Positions 1 through 9,157 of a stretch of 64,000 bases of DNA are shown here, piece by piece. A program made the position numbers and the translations under genes. Origin of the DNA: Dehalococcoidia bacterium (GTDB lineage: Bacteria > Chloroflexota > Dehalococcoidia > DSTF01 > JACRBR01); contig JAKFYB010000011.1 of assembly GCA_021731085.1 (NCBI GenBank), forward strand, positions 1 to 64,000, in the 5' to 3' direction. The notes beneath the pieces are model-generated. The model made no database searches, was not told the DNA's origin, and worked only from the letters and a program-made list of their open reading frames with translations. Position 1 is the stretch's first letter, and each line of letters begins with the position of its first letter.

Positions 1-493
1 CAGTCGCGCCGTTGTACGGACCGCCGGGTTTCCACATGTTCCAGCCAGCGTTTCGCGCCCACGTCTCGGAGTTCTGCGCCCACGTCAGAAACTTCGAGTT
101 GTCGCCGTAGTACGCGGACTTCGCGAGACCGACGTAGACCATGACGATCGAAATGTTGTAGTCCGTCCCGTCGGTGCCGCGAACGATTGGTGCGGCGAGT
201 GCGCGGTCGTAGCGGTCTACCGTGACGGCGTCGTACTCAAGACGAGCGACGGTGCCTGGCTTCAGGAAGATATTGGCGAGCGCCGAGGTCGCCCAGGCGC
301 CACCGCACTCGTTGGATTCAGGTGTGTTGATTTGCAGCATGCGAACGCGCGTGCCGTCGTCGCAGTCGAACGTGTCGCCGTCGACGACGCGGCTGACAGT
401 GCATGAAGAAGGGCCTGCATCTGCCGAGGTTGGTAGGAGGGTCAGCGCCGCGAGCGCGACCAGCCCGATGACTGCGAATCTAACCACGCGCAC
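1..493 (-). CDS. secreted thermonuclease (SNase family), C-terminus cut by window edge
   Basis: Reading the minus strand from a GTG at 493 gives an open frame to the window edge (164 residues). It starts with a hydrophobic export signal (VIGLVALAALTLLPTSADA). A staphylococcal-nuclease fold follows: VVDGDTFDC (metal-binding Asp), RVRMLQINTPE (catalytic Arg and Glu; one family Asp ligand is Asn here) and VDRYDRALAAPI (second catalytic Arg). The family hydrolyses DNA and RNA outside the cell in a Ca2+-dependent way. The start could also be the GTG two codons downstream. The end of the protein lies left of the window. It is divergent from the beta-propeller gene at 758. Confidence 0.85.
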   Translation of the reverse strand, partial: MRVVRFAVIGLVALAALTLLPTSADAGPSSCTVSRVVDGDTFDCDDGTRVRMLQINTPESNECGGAWATSALANIFLKPGTVARLEYDAVTVDRYDRALAAPIVRGTDGTDYNISIVMVYVGLAKSAYYGDNSKFLTWAQNSETWARNAGWNMWKPGGPYNGAT

Positions 494-548
494 CCCCGTT
501 GGTGTCTGACGATCCTACGAACACGAGACACCTCGTCAAAGGAATTGA

Positions 549-567
549 GGGCTACATTTTGTAGCCC
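549..567. promoter_or_regulatory. 7-bp-stem hairpin in divergent intergenic region
   Basis: GGGCTAC and GTAGCCC flank a 5-nt ATTTT loop. It lies between the thermonuclease start (493) and the propeller gene (758), so it is upstream of both genes and is unlikely to end either one. Its role is unknown. Confidence 0.3.
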
Positions 568-757
568 CCAAACCACGCTAAAGGGTGCGATGGGCTATAG
601 ACGGCTGGGGCCGCGACCTCTAGAATTGGACATCCTGCAAAGCTGTTTCTGGGGAAAGCAATTTCGGCAACATGCGCCATCGCATACTGCGGCCGGTCTC
701 GGCCTATGCCCGTGCCGCATTGCGGTCTTGGCCTGAGAACATTGGGAGGCACTAGCC

Positions 758-2734
758 ATGTCAACGCGGAAAACGAGGGCATTTCGGAGGCTGGGACAAG
801 TTCTGATGGCTGCTGCCACGGGCGCCTGCGTGTTGATCCTTGTCGACAGCAGATCGTCGGCGTCTCCGGGCGAGACCGCAAAGGTCAGCTTGCGCGCGGA
901 CGGTACGGCTACGGATTCTCCCAGTCGGTTCTCAGACATCAGTGCTGATGGCCGATTCGTTGTGTTTTGGACGATGAGCAACTTCGTCGCCGACAGCCTT
1001 GGAGGCGGAATATTCGTTCGCGACCTAGTACTGTCGACGAATGAGCGGGCCAACTTAAGGCCTGATGGCGAAATCGAGGGCGTGAACCAAAACCCTGCAA
1101 TCAGCGGAGACGGCAGATTCGTGGCCTTTGAGACCGCGAGTGGCGTCATGCTAAGAGATCTGACGCTCAACACGACGCAAACAGTTGCTGAGATTGGGAA
1201 GCACCCAGACGTTAGTGGTGATGGCCGCTACGTTTCCTTCGAGTCGAGTTCTCCGACTTTAGTCGCGGACGACACCAATGGCGTGCCGGACATCTTCGTG
1301 TTCGACACGGTGTCTGCCTCGACCGAGCGTGTTTCGCTTTCAGGTGCAGGCGTACAAGCTGATGTGAACAGCCAGCATGCTCGACTTTCTCCCAACGGCC
1401 GCTTCGTCGTGTTCCAGTCATTGGCCACCAATTTAGTGCCGAACGACACAAACCTCCGTTGGGATGTGTTTCTGCGGGACCGGCTCCTCGCGACGACTGT
1501 GCGCGTGAGCGTAAACACCGCCAGCCAGCAGGGTAACGATGACAGTTTAGAAGTGAGTGCCTCGAGGGATGCGCCAGTCGTAGATGCTTCGGGGACTCTA
1601 ATTGCATTCACATCCGCAGCGACCAATCTGACCGAAGGAGATTCAAATGGCGGCACCGATATCTTTCTTCGCGACATGGTGGCTGGGACGACGACTCGGG
1701 TGAGCGTCTCCGATTCAGGGTCACAAGCGAATAGAGACAGTTTCAAACCGAGCATCTCGGCCGACGGACGAATGATTGAGTTCACGTCAGTCGCAACAAA
1801 TCTCGTTGCAGGTGGAACGAATGGACAGAGCCAGATATTTGTCAGGGACGCGATCGCTGGAACAACGCTCTTGATTAGCGTCGAAAGCAGCGGCGTCCAA
1901 GGGAATGCGTTCAGCAACGAAGGCGAGATCAGTGCAGACGGACGATTCATTTCCTTCTACTCGGCCTCGACCAACCTCGTGTTCCCAGATGCGAACGGCG
2001 TGGAAGATGTGTTCCTGCATGAACTTTGCGGCGACGCTGAGCCGGACGAATGGCACGATTGTCCTCGCTTGAACCATGAAGGCCCAAAAAATACGGAACA
2101 AGGTGAAGACAATTGTGTTGGTGTTGCGAATTTCTCGCAGGGCAACAACGATGGAAACTACATTGATCACAGCCCACCATACATGCCCGGCGTCGACGAC
2201 AAGACATGGCCCGACTCCGACGGCGCAGGCGACGCCTGCGACAACGACAACGACAATGATGGCATCTCGGACACTGATGAAGCCGATGGCGGTACCAGCT
2301 GCGCGGCCATTACGGAACCGCTGCTTCGCGACACCGACGCCGACCGGTTCCTCGACGGCGCGGAGTGCGTGCTCGGCACGGACCCGACGTCGTTCGCGAG
2401 CAAGCCGCTCGTGACGGCATGCGGCGGGACCACCGATGTGGACGGCGACAAGCTCACGGAGCGCGTTGAGTTCTGTTTCTACGGCACCGACCCCAACAAC
2501 AGCGACACCGACGGCGACAAGGCGCTCGACGGCGGGAATGACGGGTGCGAGGCGGCATCATTCAACCATGACCGCATTGTGAACGTCGCCGACATGGGCA
2601 TGCTGGCAACCGCGATCTCGAATGTCTCGTTCCGCGTCGTGAGCGTAGATGTAAACAAGGACGGCGCCTGGAATCCGGCCGACCAGGGGATCGTTGCGAG
2701 TTTCATCTCGCCGTCTGGGCAATGCCCCGGCTAG
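758..2734 (+). CDS. secreted TolB/PD40-type beta-propeller protein with TSP3-like and dockerin-like C-terminus
   Basis: The 658-residue protein starts at an ATG preceded by GGGAGG. Residues about 15-30 are a hydrophobic export signal. Residues about 35-430 carry repeated PD40-like strands (SADGRFVVF, SGDGRFVAF, SGDGRYVSF, SPNGRFVVF, SADGRFISF), as expected for a six- to seven-bladed propeller. Residues about 470-530 contain Asp-rich thrombospondin-3-like Ca2+ loops (DNDNDNDGISDTDE). The last ~70 residues are dockerin-like, with one good EF-hand loop (DVNKDGAWNPAD), and end in GQCPG. The final ~130 residues are nearly identical to those of the protein ending at 6769. Function is unknown; binding or anchoring outside the cell is an inference. 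A palindrome follows the stop codon directly. Confidence 0.8.
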   Translation: MSTRKTRAFRRLGQVLMAAATGACVLILVDSRSSASPGETAKVSLRADGTATDSPSRFSDISADGRFVVFWTMSNFVADSLGGGIFVRDLVLSTNERANLRPDGEIEGVNQNPAISGDGRFVAFETASGVMLRDLTLNTTQTVAEIGKHPDVSGDGRYVSFESSSPTLVADDTNGVPDIFVFDTVSASTERVSLSGAGVQADVNSQHARLSPNGRFVVFQSLATNLVPNDTNLRWDVFLRDRLLATTVRVSVNTASQQGNDDSLEVSASRDAPVVDASGTLIAFTSAATNLTEGDSNGGTDIFLRDMVAGTTTRVSVSDSGSQANRDSFKPSISADGRMIEFTSVATNLVAGGTNGQSQIFVRDAIAGTTLLISVESSGVQGNAFSNEGEISADGRFISFYSASTNLVFPDANGVEDVFLHELCGDAEPDEWHDCPRLNHEGPKNTEQGEDNCVGVANFSQGNNDGNYIDHSPPYMPGVDDKTWPDSDGAGDACDNDNDNDGISDTDEADGGTSCAAITEPLLRDTDADRFLDGAECVLGTDPTSFASKPLVTACGGTTDVDGDKLTERVEFCFYGTDPNNSDTDGDKALDGGNDGCEAASFNHDRIVNVADMGMLATAISNVSFRVVSVDVNKDGAWNPADQGIVASFISPSGQCPG

Positions 2735-2756
2735 CACACGATGTGAGAATCGTGTG
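2735..2756. repeat. stop-adjacent palindrome, copy 1 (CACACGAT-n6-ATCGTGTG)
   Basis: A perfect 8-bp inverted repeat with a 6-nt loop begins on the base after the TAG of the propeller gene. The same hairpin recurs at 6769, 16002 and 20312. It has no U-tract. Likely a 3'-end or terminator-type element, possibly a dispersed palindromic repeat. Confidence 0.7.
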
Positions 2757-2840
2757 GCGACACGAGGAACAACGAAGGCAGGAGCTCGCACTCGTGGGCC
2801 CTGGCGCTGCTCAGGCACCGCTGACGGCGGCAGGCGTCCG

Positions 2841-3911
2841 TCAACGAATGCCGTGCCGAAATGCAAAGCTGGCGGCGTCCACCCGCGAATGAGCCCCGAT
2901 TTTTCCGTAAATGTTCGCGAGATGCCTTACGACCGTGCGTTCGCTGAGGGTGAGCGCCGCCGAGATCTCGCGGTTGCTACTCCCCCCAGCCAAGAGCGCT
3001 AGGACCTCTCGCTCACGAGCCGTAAGCGCGGAGAGCGACGCCGCATCATCGGGCTGAGTCTCAGCTTTGCCGCTGCGTCCTGCGTTTAGGAACTCCACGG
3101 TCGGATCAACCACCATCTCGTCGCCCTCACCGGCCGGCACGTTTACGTTGCCGATCAATGGTAGAAAGCGCGCGTTCGGAAGATCGGCAGCGAGGCGACG
3201 CCCGGCCTCGAATGGAACAATAGGATCGCCGCGCTTATGTACAACGAGGGTCTCGACCCTAATCTCAGGGAGCAGCGGACTCAGATCACGCGAGGTGGCG
3301 GCCGCGATGAAATCGGCCGCCACCTCGCCGCTTGAGGAGCGGTGAAAAAGCGAACCCAATCCCTCCACGCCGTCGTCACGCCCGTCAGGCTGATGGCGCG
3401 GGTGTTCGTCACGTGGTCCGCCCATCCCACCAATTGTCCAGGAGGTCAGCTCCCAGTTCTCGCGCGTTAGCTTGTCAAACGCCGAAAACGCCTCGGGCTT
3501 TGCCATCTCTGAGGCCTTTCGGAGCGTGGCGTACAGCACCATGCGGCGCGGCCGGTTCTGATGGCGGTGCGCGAACACCAGCGCCATCGGCCCCGCCATG
3601 CCCGTGGCAAACAAGTCGAAATCGCGCAACTTCGCCGCGTCCACAACGATCTCAAGATCAACAACCAGCTGATCGAGGGTCAGCGGACCCCGCAACTCGC
3701 GTGAGAGCCCGGTCCCACGCATGTCGTATCGGACGACCTGCCTACCTCGGCCAATTCGCTCGTGAAACGACTTGAGCCCCGGAACCATGTGCTCGAGAGC
3801 AAACGACGCCACAAACATTGGCGCGATCACCATTGGCTCGCCCTCGCCCTGAACCGAAAACGCGAGGCGGGTTCCATCCGTCGAGGTGGCGTACTGAATC
3901 TTTGGCTCCAC
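2841..3911 (-). CDS. alpha/beta-hydrolase-like sensor fused to LuxR-type HTH
   Basis: The N-terminal ~250 residues resemble an alpha/beta hydrolase (cap-preceding YDMRGTGLS, then DLFATGMAGPMALVFAH). The C-terminus is a GerE/LuxR helix-turn-helix (SALTAREREVLALLAGGSSNREISAALTLS as the core, ending about 60 residues later). Fusions of this type are transcription regulators in which the hydrolase fold probably senses a ligand. The usual nucleophile elbow G-x-S-x-G reads ATGMAG, so the catalytic Ser is missing and enzyme activity is unlikely. The chosen start is a GTG at 3911 (VEPKIQY); longer in-frame starts only add low-complexity residues. It is convergent with the propeller gene. Confidence 0.75.
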   Translation of the reverse strand: MEPKIQYATSTDGTRLAFSVQGEGEPMVIAPMFVASFALEHMVPGLKSFHERIGRGRQVVRYDMRGTGLSRELRGPLTLDQLVVDLEIVVDAAKLRDFDLFATGMAGPMALVFAHRHQNRPRRMVLYATLRKASEMAKPEAFSAFDKLTRENWELTSWTIGGMGGPRDEHPRHQPDGRDDGVEGLGSLFHRSSSGEVAADFIAAATSRDLSPLLPEIRVETLVVHKRGDPIVPFEAGRRLAADLPNARFLPLIGNVNVPAGEGDEMVVDPTVEFLNAGRSGKAETQPDDAASLSALTAREREVLALLAGGSSNREISAALTLSERTVVRHLANIYGKIGAHSRVDAASFAFRHGIR

Positions 3912-4123
3912 GCGCAAAGTGTATCTGCCCAGGGAGCGCGTCGAACACGCCGGGCCTACATAGATCACGCCAGAGGACGGGCAACAAATGGAGCGTTCGC
4001 TCGATGACCCGCCACCCTCGCAGGGGCAAGATCTGCGTGGGGTAGCCAGACGTGGAGTATCGCCTCGCGACTGGCAGCCCCGCATCCACCATACGAAAAT
4101 CTGAGACCGAAGCGAGGGGCACG

Positions 4124-6769
4124 ATGTTCAAGGCATTCTCAAAGCAGGCAATGCGTCGTCAGCAGGACACGACGGCCACGCGGCTGGCCCTTGCCGGCGC
4201 CGTGGTACTGGTCGCCCTGTTCCTGGCGCCTACGCCGTGGATCGCGAAGCCCGCGCAGGCCGCGACCCTGACGGTGAATTCCACTGGCGACGCCGCAGAT
4301 GCTGCGCCAGGCAATGGAGTGTGCGCTACGGCCGGAGGCGTCTGCACGCTGCGGGCGGCGATCCAGGAAGCCAACGCAGGGGCAGGCGCCGATACCATCG
4401 ACTTCAACATCCCGGGCGGAGGGACGGTCCCTTTGGTTCCCATCGCGACGGCTCTTCCCGCAATCACCGCGCCGGTGACGATCGACGGTAACAACGCAGG
4501 CGCTCACGATTGGGTCCGCATTGATGGGACAGGCATCGCTGCGAATACGGACGGCCTTCGCGTGCTCGTCGGCCTAACGATCATCGACCGCATGGTTATC
4601 ACCAACTTCACCGATGACGGCATCGACGTGAGCAGCGGCCGCACGATCATCACTGGCAACCTGATCGGTATCGACGGCGCAGATGTGGACAGAGGCAACA
4701 CCGGCGACGGCATCGAGATCGATTCCGACGGCAATATCGTTGGCGGGTCAATAATCGCGGACCGTAACGTGATTTCCGGGAACAGTGGCCGCGGCATCTG
4801 GCTCAACGGGAACAACAACGGCGTCAGCGGCAACTACATCGGGACGAACATCGCAGGCTCCGCAGCGATCCGAAACGACATGGGTGGTCTAGAGGTCGTC
4901 GGCGACTCGAGCTCGATTGGTGGGTTGACCTCCGGCCAACGGAACGTTATCTCCGGAAATGGATCTTTCGGCCTTCTTGTTGGCAGCACTGCGAACTTCA
5001 CAGCTGTTCACGGCAACTACATTGGCACCGATGCGTCGGGCAGCACCGATGTGGGCAATGCCAACGCCGGTGTGTCCGTAAGCGGTAGCGACACGCTGAT
5101 TGGGGGAAGCACGCCCACACATCGAAACGTCATTTCTGGCCATGGTCTCGTCGGCGTTCTGACGAACGGCGTGCGCACGACCGTGGAAGGTAATTTCATC
5201 GGCGTAAACGCCGCCGGCGCGACGGCGCTAGGCAATACGCTGGGGATCGCGGCAAATGGCGTCAATACACTCATTGACGGCAATGTTGTCTCAGGAAACG
5301 TGGATGGAATCTACCTGGTGCCAGGCGCCACGAATCCAGTCGTCGTCGGGAATATCATCGGTGTCGACGTGACAGGTTCGAGCGCCATCCCGAACCAGAG
5401 CGGCATCACTGTCGGATCTACGTCGGGGACGATCGGCGGCGCAGCCGGCACGACGAACTACATCACGGGCAACACAGGCGATGGGATCTGGTTCCTAGCT
5501 GCGGCCAAGAACGTCACCGTCGCGAGCAACTTCATCGGGTACATGCCCGGGTCTTCAGCCACAAACGGGGGACATGGCATTCGAGTCAGCGCTGGCTCGC
5601 TCGCAAATATCGTCCTAGGCGGCGCCGGTAATGCAGACCGAAACCTGATAGAAAACAACGTGGGCGACGGCATCCACATCGAGAGCACAGCCACGGGCGT
5701 CGACATTCGGACGAATTTCATCGACGCCAATGGTGGTCTGGGAATCGACCTTGCGCCTGACGGGCCGACCTTGAATGACCCGACCGAGTTCGACACCGGC
5801 GCAAACGACCTGCAGAACTGGCCCGTGATCAAGTCCGCCGTCCAGAGCGGACCGTCCCTGACGATCAATTCCCACATCCGCACGGAGCACTTGACGAACT
5901 ACATGCTTCGGTACTACGCCACGGTCTGCGATGCCAGTGGATATGGCGAGGGCGGAACACAGATCGGCTCCGTCATGGTGAGCACATCGCTGGAGGGGAA
6001 CGCCGCGGACACCTCGACGTTCACGTACACACTGCCGGCGGGCTACACGGTAACCGGCACGGCGACGAACATCTCCACCGGATCGGCATCGGAATTCAGC
6101 GCCTGCTACTCACCGACCAGCGACGTCGACGGCGATGGCGTGTTCGATGTGAACGATAACTGCCCTGCTGTTCCGAACAACCGGCAGGACAACACAGACC
6201 GCAACTTCATCGATCACTCCCCGCCCTTCTTATCGACTGTTGACGACAAGACGCGCGCGTACTCGGACGCCCTCGGTGATTCGTGCGATAGCGATGACGA
6301 CAACGACAACAGGTACGATTGGAGCGAGGCTAGCTGTGGAAGCGGCAGTGATCCATTGCGGGCTGACACCGACGCTGACCGGTTCCTCGACGGGGCGGAG
6401 TGCGCGCTCGGTACTGACCCGACGTTGTTCGCGAGCAAGCCGCTTGTGACGGCATGCGGGGCGACGACGGATGTGGATGGCGACAAGATTACCGAGCGCG
6501 TGGAGGTCTGTTTCTACGGAACCGACCCCAACAATAGCGACACCGACGGCGATAAGGCGCTGGATGGGGCAAAGGATGGGTGTGAGGCGGCGTCCTTTAA
6601 CAGCGACCGGATCGTGAACGTCGCTGATATGGGCATGCTGGCGACGGCGATCGGGAACGTGGCGTTCCGGGTTGTGAGCGTGGATGTGAACAAGGACGGC
6701 GTCTGGAATCCTGCCGACCAGGGCCTAGTCGCGAGTTTCATATCTCCATCAGGGCAGTGCCCTGGGTAA
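4124..6769 (+). CDS. secreted parallel beta-helix (CSLREA-type) protein with dockerin-like C-terminus
   Basis: The 881-residue protein starts at an ATG with GAGGGG upstream; an in-frame start 24 codons earlier lacks a ribosome site. A signal peptide ends near AKPAQA. Next comes a CSLREA-like segment (CTLRAAIQEANAGAGADTI), then many beta-helix turns with NVISGN, GNYIGTN and GNFIGV repeats (residues about 130-590) of the pectate-lyase/NosD type. The C-terminus holds TSP3-like Ca2+ loops and the same dockerin-like module as the gene at 758, again ending GQCPG. It probably works at the cell surface or outside the cell; no catalytic residues can be assigned. A palindrome overlaps the stop codon. 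Confidence 0.8.
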   Translation: MFKAFSKQAMRRQQDTTATRLALAGAVVLVALFLAPTPWIAKPAQAATLTVNSTGDAADAAPGNGVCATAGGVCTLRAAIQEANAGAGADTIDFNIPGGGTVPLVPIATALPAITAPVTIDGNNAGAHDWVRIDGTGIAANTDGLRVLVGLTIIDRMVITNFTDDGIDVSSGRTIITGNLIGIDGADVDRGNTGDGIEIDSDGNIVGGSIIADRNVISGNSGRGIWLNGNNNGVSGNYIGTNIAGSAAIRNDMGGLEVVGDSSSIGGLTSGQRNVISGNGSFGLLVGSTANFTAVHGNYIGTDASGSTDVGNANAGVSVSGSDTLIGGSTPTHRNVISGHGLVGVLTNGVRTTVEGNFIGVNAAGATALGNTLGIAANGVNTLIDGNVVSGNVDGIYLVPGATNPVVVGNIIGVDVTGSSAIPNQSGITVGSTSGTIGGAAGTTNYITGNTGDGIWFLAAAKNVTVASNFIGYMPGSSATNGGHGIRVSAGSLANIVLGGAGNADRNLIENNVGDGIHIESTATGVDIRTNFIDANGGLGIDLAPDGPTLNDPTEFDTGANDLQNWPVIKSAVQSGPSLTINSHIRTEHLTNYMLRYYATVCDASGYGEGGTQIGSVMVSTSLEGNAADTSTFTYTLPAGYTVTGTATNISTGSASEFSACYSPTSDVDGDGVFDVNDNCPAVPNNRQDNTDRNFIDHSPPFLSTVDDKTRAYSDALGDSCDSDDDNDNRYDWSEASCGSGSDPLRADTDADRFLDGAECALGTDPTLFASKPLVTACGATTDVDGDKITERVEVCFYGTDPNNSDTDGDKALDGAKDGCEAASFNSDRIVNVADMGMLATAIGNVAFRVVSVDVNKDGVWNPADQGLVASFISPSGQCPG

Positions 6770-6788
6770 CACGATCCGGTGATCGTGT
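6769..6788. repeat. stop-adjacent palindrome, copy 2 (ACACGATC-n4-GATCGTGT)
   Basis: A perfect 8-bp inverted repeat with a CGGT loop begins at the last base of the TAA stop of the beta-helix gene. It is a variant of the 2735 element. It sits between convergent genes and may terminate both. Confidence 0.65.
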
Positions 6789-6951
6789 GCGTTTCGCGGC
6801 GGGTTTCGGTGGCCTGTACGCAACCGCGCGGCCGCATGCGGCAGCGAACGGCGACAGGGGTGGGCCGCGGCCACAGTCGCTGTGCCGGAGCGGATTGGAC
6901 ACGGAGGAACCAACTATGGCAGCGGCCGACGCCTGTTTCCGAATTCGCGCC

Positions 6952-8289
6952 TCAGTTCTGTGAAGGAACCCTGCCCGTGAACTGCGCCCCACCGCTGGCG
7001 CCGTTCGCTGCCGTCAGCGTGCCTCCGTGCGCCACGAGGATTCGATGCGCAATCGTTAGGCCGAGTCCAGCGCCACCGGTCTCGCGGCTACGTGAGGGGT
7101 CACCGCGGTATAGAGGCTCGAACAGGTGCGGAAGATCGTCTGCCGCGATCCCTGGACCACTGTCGGCCACGCTGAACCACGCATCATCGTCATCTTCACC
7201 GCAACGAACATCGATCGTCCCGCCGTCCGGGGTGTAGCGCAGCGCATTGTCCAGCAGGTTTTCGACGGCGCGCGTCAGGAGGTACCGGTCAGCCAGCACC
7301 GTGCAGGGACGGACCGTCGAGTTGAATCGGAGCGGGATGTGCTTCGTCTCCGCCTCCGGCTGGCGGTCGCGAACGATCTGCTGCAGGAACACGGACAGAT
7401 CGAGCGAATGCCGCTCCGGCGGCTGGTGCAGATAGGCGAGGCGCGTGTAGTCGAACAGGTCACTCACCAGGCGTTCCAGCTCGTCCGACTTCGCGCTCGC
7501 GACGGCGAGGTATCGTGACTGCTGCTCGGGCGTCTCCGCGATCCCGTCGCGCAGGCCTTCGAGGTAGCCGCGCAACGAAAAAAGCGGTGTGCGCAGGTCG
7601 TGTGCGATCGCCGTGATAAACAGCCGGCGCTCCTCTTCCAATGCCGCCTGCTGTTCCAGGGAGTGATGCAACTCAGCCGCCATCGTCTCGAAGGCGACAT
7701 TGACCTGGTCCAGCTCGGTCACCCGAGAGCGAGGGAGCGTGACCGCCAGGTCGCCCTCCGCAACCTGCTGGGCCGCTCGATGCGCTGCCTGCAGCGGGCG
7801 CACCGTCATCCGACCGAACACCCAGGCGATGGCGATCGTCACTATCACAAACATGACGCCGACCATCAGCAGGAATTCTGGCACCGGCGGGTCCTTGTCG
7901 AGCGGCAGATACACCAGCGCCGTGAAGACCGAATCCGAATCCGTGAACTCCTCCGTGTGCAGGACCCACTGAGTGCGGGTCCCCGCCCCCGGAATCACCC
8001 CCGGTGCGGTGCGATGCACTTCCCGTCCATCAACGAGCAGCACGACGCCACCCTCACCCTCGTCACGGAGCGTGCTACGCACGCTCTCCTGCCACGCCGG
8101 ATCTTCCCAGCGATCAACGTTCTCCCGCAGTTGAGTGGCCACCCGCTCGGCCCTGTCCTCGGCGTCGCCCTCCTCCGAGAACGCAACGATGGCTCCGATG
8201 GGCGCAGCGACGCCAAAGAAGACGATCGCGGCCCCGATCACAAACCAGGTTCGGATTGGCAGCACCCATCGTTTCGCGACTGCGCTCAT
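6952..8289 (-). CDS. sensor histidine kinase (two TM, HAMP, HisKA, HATPase)
   Basis: The 445-residue protein has TM helices near residues 12-37 and 139-159 around an extracytoplasmic sensor domain of ~100 residues. HAMP (160-213) is followed by HisKA with the phosphorylated His at about residue 230 (AIAHDLRTPL). The ATP-binding motifs are N box NLLDNALRYTP, G1 DSGPGI, F box LFEPLYRG and G2 GGAGLGLTI. It autophosphorylates and passes phosphate to the response regulator, whose gene overlaps its start by four bases. The ABC exporter at 9158 is divergent from this pair and is a likely target. Confidence 0.92.
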   Translation of the reverse strand: MSAVAKRWVLPIRTWFVIGAAIVFFGVAAPIGAIVAFSEEGDAEDRAERVATQLRENVDRWEDPAWQESVRSTLRDEGEGGVVLLVDGREVHRTAPGVIPGAGTRTQWVLHTEEFTDSDSVFTALVYLPLDKDPPVPEFLLMVGVMFVIVTIAIAWVFGRMTVRPLQAAHRAAQQVAEGDLAVTLPRSRVTELDQVNVAFETMAAELHHSLEQQAALEEERRLFITAIAHDLRTPLFSLRGYLEGLRDGIAETPEQQSRYLAVASAKSDELERLVSDLFDYTRLAYLHQPPERHSLDLSVFLQQIVRDRQPEAETKHIPLRFNSTVRPCTVLADRYLLTRAVENLLDNALRYTPDGGTIDVRCGEDDDDAWFSVADSGPGIAADDLPHLFEPLYRGDPSRSRETGGAGLGLTIAHRILVAHGGTLTAANGASGGAQFTGRVPSQN

Positions 8290-8981
8290 CGGCGTCGTTC
8301 GCCTTCGAACCGATAGCCAACGCCCCGCACCGTGACGATGTGGACAGGATTCGAGGGGTCTTCCTCGATCTTCTCCCGGAGCCGGCTGATGTGAACGGTG
8401 AGCGTGTGGCGGTCTCCGACCTCACCCCAGAACTGTGCGAAGAGCTGGTCGCGGGTGAAGATCTGGCGCGGATGGCTGGCGAGGTACTCCAGCAGCTCGA
8501 ACTCGCGTGCCGTCAGAGCGACCGGCGCGCCGTCCACGCGCACCTCGTGTGCCCGCACATCGATGATGACACGGCCGTAGTCGAGCAGCGCATCCACCGA
8601 GTGCTCAACGGTCCGACTGCGGCGCAGTACCGCGCGCACGCGCAGCACCACCTCGGCGGGTGTCGCGGACTTCACGATGTAATCATCAGCACCCAGGCTT
8701 AGCCCGCGAAGCTTATCGCCGTCCTCTTGTAGCGCACTGAGCAGAAGCACCGGGGTATCCCCCTGCGCTCGCACCTGGCGCAGGACATCGAAGCCGGACA
8801 GACCCGGCATCATGATGTCCAGCACGACGCAATCGACCTGGCGCGCATCAAGCGTTGCCAGCGCCGCACGCCCGTCACCGGCAAGCACCACCTCGTACCC
8901 CTCCGCCTGGAGGAAGTCGCGCATCAGCGCTGCGATATCAGCGTCATCGTCCACAACGAGCACCACAGGGCGTCGCTCCAT
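8286..8981 (-). CDS. OmpR/PhoB-family response regulator
   Basis: The 231-residue protein has a receiver domain with acidic residues DDD at 11-13, phospho-acceptor Asp55 (VVLDIMMPG) and a conserved Lys (YIVKSATP). The C-terminal winged helix of the Trans_Reg_C type has the REFELLEYL and VGYRFEGE signatures. The kinase gene follows with an ATGA overlap, so the two are translated together. The candidate operator at 9078-9119 lies between this gene and the ABC exporter. Confidence 0.92.
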   Translation of the reverse strand: MERRPVVLVVDDDADIAALMRDFLQAEGYEVVLAGDGRAALATLDARQVDCVVLDIMMPGLSGFDVLRQVRAQGDTPVLLLSALQEDGDKLRGLSLGADDYIVKSATPAEVVLRVRAVLRRSRTVEHSVDALLDYGRVIIDVRAHEVRVDGAPVALTAREFELLEYLASHPRQIFTRDQLFAQFWGEVGDRHTLTVHISRLREKIEEDPSNPVHIVTVRGVGYRFEGERRR

Positions 8982-9077
8982 ACTCGGGCTCCTCCACCGC
9001 CAGTGCGTCCATTGTGCGCGTCCGAAGATGACGTCGCCATGCCAGCCAGTGCCATGTGAGCAAGATAGAACGAACTG

Positions 9078-9119
9078 TTGAGACTCCCGTGAGGTTTCCG
9101 CAGCGGTTCGTTGAGTCTC
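9078..9119. promoter_or_regulatory. repeated TTGAG(A/T)CTC motif between regulator and ABC exporter
   Basis: TTGAGACTC at 9078 and TTGAGTCTC at 9111 are direct repeats with one mismatch, 33 bp apart (about three helical turns). OmpR-type regulators commonly bind tandem repeats, so this may be the operator through which the neighbouring pair controls the exporter. This is inference from position and symmetry. Confidence 0.35.
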
Positions 9120-9157
9120 GTCGCTGATGCTGGGAGGCGTAGCCAGTTGGAGGAAAC

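Noticed and set aside
6916-6963. 15-residue ORF with a good GGAGG ribosome site
   Set aside because: Too short, overlaps the histidine-kinase end on the other strand, and has no recognisable product; perhaps a truncated remnant.
6966-6978. ACCCTGCCCGTG as left copy of the comM attachment core
   Set aside because: It encodes the C-terminus of the histidine kinase in antisense and has no ComM homology around it; treated as chance.
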